Assembly: GCA_029938505.1 (NCBI GenBank)
Contig: JAOZUV010000063.1
Span: forward strand, 1 to 8,768
Direction: 5' to 3'
DNA from: Bacteroidales bacterium
GTDB lineage: Bacteria > Bacteroidota > Bacteroidia > Bacteroidales > GCA-2711565
Length of the DNA stretch: 8,768 nt
Shown one piece after another: positions 6,880 to 8,768 of this stretch; position 1 is the stretch's first letter, and each line of letters starts with the position of its first letter. Made by a program: the position numbers and the translations under genes. The notes under the pieces were generated by a model, which saw only the letters and a list, made by a program, of their open reading frames with translations, did not search any database and had not been told where the DNA came from.

Positions 6880-8418
6880 ATGCTTGCAAAAACCTTTGGA
6901 AGTGCCCTCATTGGAATCGATGCTATTACAATCACAATTGAAGTAGATTACAGCAAAGGAATTAACTTTTTTTTGGTTGGGTTACCAGATAGTGCTGTAA
7001 AAGAAAGCCAGCATCGCATACAAGCTGCTCTCACAAACATTGGGCAGAAATACCCCAAAATGAAAATAGTAATCAATATGGCTCCTGCAGACATCCGAAA
7101 AGAAGGTTCCGCTTACGACCTCCCTATTGCCCTCGGAATTCTGGCTGCTTCCAATCAAATCCCTAACGAACAACTCGAAGATTATATTATAATGGGTGAA
7201 CTTTCGCTAGATGGTAGTTTGAACCCCATAAGAGGGGCTCTTCCCATGGCCATTGCAGCCAAAGAACAAGGCTTTAAAGGTTTCATCCTCCCAAAAATAA
7301 ATGCCAACGAAGCAGCTATCGTAAGTGATTTAAAAGTATTAGGAGCGAATGATTTGAGTGAAGTTATTTCCTTTTTTAAAGGCGAATCTAAGATAAATGA
7401 AATTATAATTGATACCCGTGATGAGTTCTATAATCATTTAAATAATTATGAATTTGATTTTGCAGATGTTAAAGGACAAGTGAATATCAAACGCGCTTTA
7501 GAAATTTCTGCTGCCGGCGGTCATAATGCTATTTTAATTGGACCTCCTGGTTCTGGAAAAACAATGTTGGCTCGACGATTGCCTTCCATCCTGCCCCCAT
7601 TAAACTTGCACGAAGCCCTTGAAACAACCAAAATTCATTCGGTGACTGGAAAACTCGATAAGAATTTGGGATTAATTACAATTCGTCCCTTCAGAGCACC
7701 CCATCACACAATTAGCGATGCAGGTTTAGTTGGTGGAGGCACATTTCCACAACCCGGAGAAATTACTTTAGCACAAAATGGAGTTTTATTTTTGGATGAA
7801 TTACCCGAATTTAAACGAACTGTTTTAGAGGTAATGCGACAACCAATGGAAGACAGGGTGGTAACCATTGCTCGGGCAAAAGTTTCGGTTGAATACCCCG
7901 CCAATTTTATGCTGATTGCCGCCATGAATCCTTGTCCATGTGGCTATTATAATCATCCCGATCAAGAATGTGTGTGTGCTCCTGGATTGGTTCAAAAATA
8001 TTTAAATCGAATTTCCGGACCATTACTCGATCGTATCGACATCCATGTTGAAGTAGTGCCCGTTCCGGTAAAAGACCTTTCAGATGCACCATCAGGAGAA
8101 CAAAGCATCGATATTCGCAAACGGGTTATTAAAGCACGAAAGATTCAAGAAAAACGATTTGAATCACATCCTAATATTCACTCAAATGCACAAATGGGAA
8201 GTAAAAAATTAAGAGAAGTTTGTCAAATTGATGAAGTGGGGAAAGAGCTTCTAAAAAATGCCATTGAAAAATTAAACTTATCGGCACGCGCCTACGATCG
8301 AATATTGAAAGTTTCACGCACCATTGCTGATTTGGATGCAAGCAAGAACATACAAACCGACCATCTGGCAGAAGCCATTCATTTTAGAAGCTTAGATCGT
8401 GAAAATTGGGGAAATTAA
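6880..8418 (+). CDS. comM: ComM/YifB family Mg-chelatase-like AAA+ ATPase
   Basis: The 512-residue product is a full-length YifB-family protein. In naturally transformable bacteria ComM is a hexameric helicase that extends RecA-made joints during integration of incoming DNA; elsewhere its role is less clear. The N-terminal domain (about 20-165) has the Lon-protease-like fold of the family, with VGLPDSAVKES at 33-43. The AAA+ core follows: Walker A GPPGSGKT at 221-228, the RPFRAPHHTISDAGLVGGG stretch at 269-287, Walker B VLFLDE at 302-307, sensor-1 region AAMNPCPCG at 347-355, and the arginine-finger segment GPLLDRIDIH at 380-389 (R385). Cys352, 354, 364 and 366 form the family's CxC...CxC cluster, which may bind metal. 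A C-terminal Mg-chelatase domain (405-508) contains SARAYDRILKVSRTIADL. Nothing is truncated. The ATG follows a large dyad, and no Shine-Dalgarno is visible. Confidence 0.95.
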   Translation: MLAKTFGSALIGIDAITITIEVDYSKGINFFLVGLPDSAVKESQHRIQAALTNIGQKYPKMKIVINMAPADIRKEGSAYDLPIALGILAASNQIPNEQLEDYIIMGELSLDGSLNPIRGALPMAIAAKEQGFKGFILPKINANEAAIVSDLKVLGANDLSEVISFFKGESKINEIIIDTRDEFYNHLNNYEFDFADVKGQVNIKRALEISAAGGHNAILIGPPGSGKTMLARRLPSILPPLNLHEALETTKIHSVTGKLDKNLGLITIRPFRAPHHTISDAGLVGGGTFPQPGEITLAQNGVLFLDELPEFKRTVLEVMRQPMEDRVVTIARAKVSVEYPANFMLIAAMNPCPCGYYNHPDQECVCAPGLVQKYLNRISGPLLDRIDIHVEVVPVPVKDLSDAPSGEQSIDIRKRVIKARKIQEKRFESHPNIHSNAQMGSKKLREVCQIDEVGKELLKNAIEKLNLSARAYDRILKVSRTIADLDASKNIQTDHLAEAIHFRSLDRENWGN

Positions 8419-8426
8419 AAAACTCG

Positions 8427-8458
8427 ATGGGGTGACACCCTGCAGGGTGTCACCCCAT
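8427..8458. repeat. Perfect 32-bp GC-rich palindrome, REP-like
   Basis: The left half ATGGGGTGACACCCTG is perfectly complementary to the right half CAGGGTGTCACCCCAT; the centre is a PstI-type CTGCAG. Each half also folds on itself (GGGTG-A-CACCC and GGGTG-T-CACCC), so cruciform or double-hairpin forms are possible. It is far richer in G+C than its surroundings and starts eight bases after the comM stop. On the minus strand it is followed after four bases by six Ts, so it may terminate leftward transcripts. On the plus strand no T-run follows. Its form is that of a dispersed extragenic repeat, but copy number cannot be seen here. Confidence 0.75.
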
Positions 8459-8470
8459 TAAACAAAAACA

Positions 8471-8635
8471 ATGACTATGGAAGCAATAGAAAATAAACAC
8501 ACAAGCTTAACAAATAAAATGCTCATGCGCAAATGCCAATATTGTGGATTTATGACCAATAAAGTCATCCGATTTTGTCCCCATTGCAGAAAAAATGACT
8601 TGTTAATACTGATGTCTCCAATTATCAATAATTAA
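8471..8635 (+). CDS. Small zinc-ribbon protein (hypothetical)
   Basis: This 54-residue reading frame starts at ATG 8471 and stops at TAA 8633-8635. Its core, KCQYCGFMTNKVIRFCPHCRK, has two CxxC knuckles (C22/C25 and C36/C39) ten residues apart. That is the pattern of a short zinc ribbon of the kind found in small nucleic-acid-binding or adaptor proteins. Met3 at 8477 is an alternative start. There is no signal peptide or membrane segment. No Shine-Dalgarno is visible, but the leader is A-rich, as usual in this phylum. It follows comM by 52 bases and is separated from it by the palindrome. Its last 33 bases overlap the end of a minus-strand frame. The four well-placed cysteines favour a real gene; the function is unknown. 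Confidence 0.55.
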   Translation: MTMEAIENKHTSLTNKMLMRKCQYCGFMTNKVIRFCPHCRKNDLLILMSPIINN

Positions 8636-8768
8636 TAGTTCAATCAAATTCCATTTATGCGCTCGCTCAAAATCATTGGTCAATTTGGTGATACTCACTT
8701 CAGCACCAGGAAAATAATCATGAATCTGTTTGTATGCAATCTTATGTGCTGAAACTAGATTATTGAAC
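8603..8768 (-). CDS. C-terminal end of an unidentified protein (partial at right edge)
   Basis: The minus strand is open from the right edge (first whole codon at 8767) to TAA at 8603-8605, giving 54 residues with no start in the window. It includes SAHKIAYKQIHDYFPGAEV and KWNLIELLIIDNWRHQY, a globular-looking mix of charged and hydrophobic residues. The segment L-x-x-AHKxAYKxIH followed by a small-residue turn weakly recalls a stretch of family 1 glycosidases. Those continue far beyond this point, so such an assignment would imply a truncated remnant. I do not recognise it with confidence. It overlaps the zinc-ribbon ORF tail to tail by 33 bases, and the palindrome at 8427-8458 could terminate its transcript. 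Confidence 0.5.
   Translation of the reverse strand, partial: FNNLVSAHKIAYKQIHDYFPGAEVSITKLTNDFERAHKWNLIELLIIDNWRHQY

Noticed and set aside
7704..8092. Two overlapping minus-strand ORFs of 73 and 61 residues
   Set aside because: Both are antisense to the conserved AAA+ core of comM and have no family features.
8427..8458. Intrinsic terminator for comM on the plus strand
   Set aside because: The stem is strong but is followed by TTAAACAAAAAC, with no T-run; only the minus-strand side has one.

Overview
The window is AT-rich chromosomal DNA from a member of the Bacteroidota. Three things point there: a GldB-type lipoprotein, two PorT-like outer-membrane beta-barrel proteins, and a hybrid histidine kinase with periplasmic TPRs. 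Promoter-like sequence of the TAnnTTTG type and mostly Shine-Dalgarno-free starts agree. I cannot place it below phylum with confidence. Most of the window is core-genome DNA; I see no phage, IS element, CRISPR array, tRNA or rRNA.

Layout. (1) Positions 1-2305, minus strand: an outer-membrane barrel gene followed 18 bases later by nadE, the glutamine-dependent NAD+ synthetase. nadE starts at TTG and runs off the left edge about ten residues short of its expected end. (2) Positions 2306-2501: a divergent intergenic region with a 22-bp near-palindrome and a Bacteroidota -7-like element. (3) Positions 2502-4206, plus strand: a second, paralogous barrel gene, an intrinsic terminator, then gldB, whose ATG lies almost on the terminator's U-tract. 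(4) Positions 4244-6720, minus strand: a TPR hybrid sensor kinase (HisKA, HATPase, REC) broken into two reading frames by a one-base shift near 6118-6166. Restoring one base gives a continuous protein of 825 residues. (5) Positions 6721-6879: a divergent intergenic region with a 36-base dyad ending 5 bases before the next gene. (6) Positions 6880-8418, plus strand: comM/yifB, an intact Mg-chelatase-like AAA+ ATPase. (7) Positions 8419-8768: a perfect 32-bp GC-rich palindrome, a 54-residue zinc-ribbon ORF on the plus strand, and the C-terminal end of an unidentified minus-strand gene that overlaps it tail to tail.

The genes do not form one pathway. nadE makes NAD+, GldB belongs with gliding and type IX secretion, the barrels are envelope proteins, the kinase is an envelope sensor of unknown signal, and ComM acts in DNA branch migration during natural transformation. 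The strongest leads are the kinase frameshift, the hairpin-capable leader of comM, the terminator abutting gldB, and the REP-like palindrome. I found no clear evidence for a wholly new biological system.
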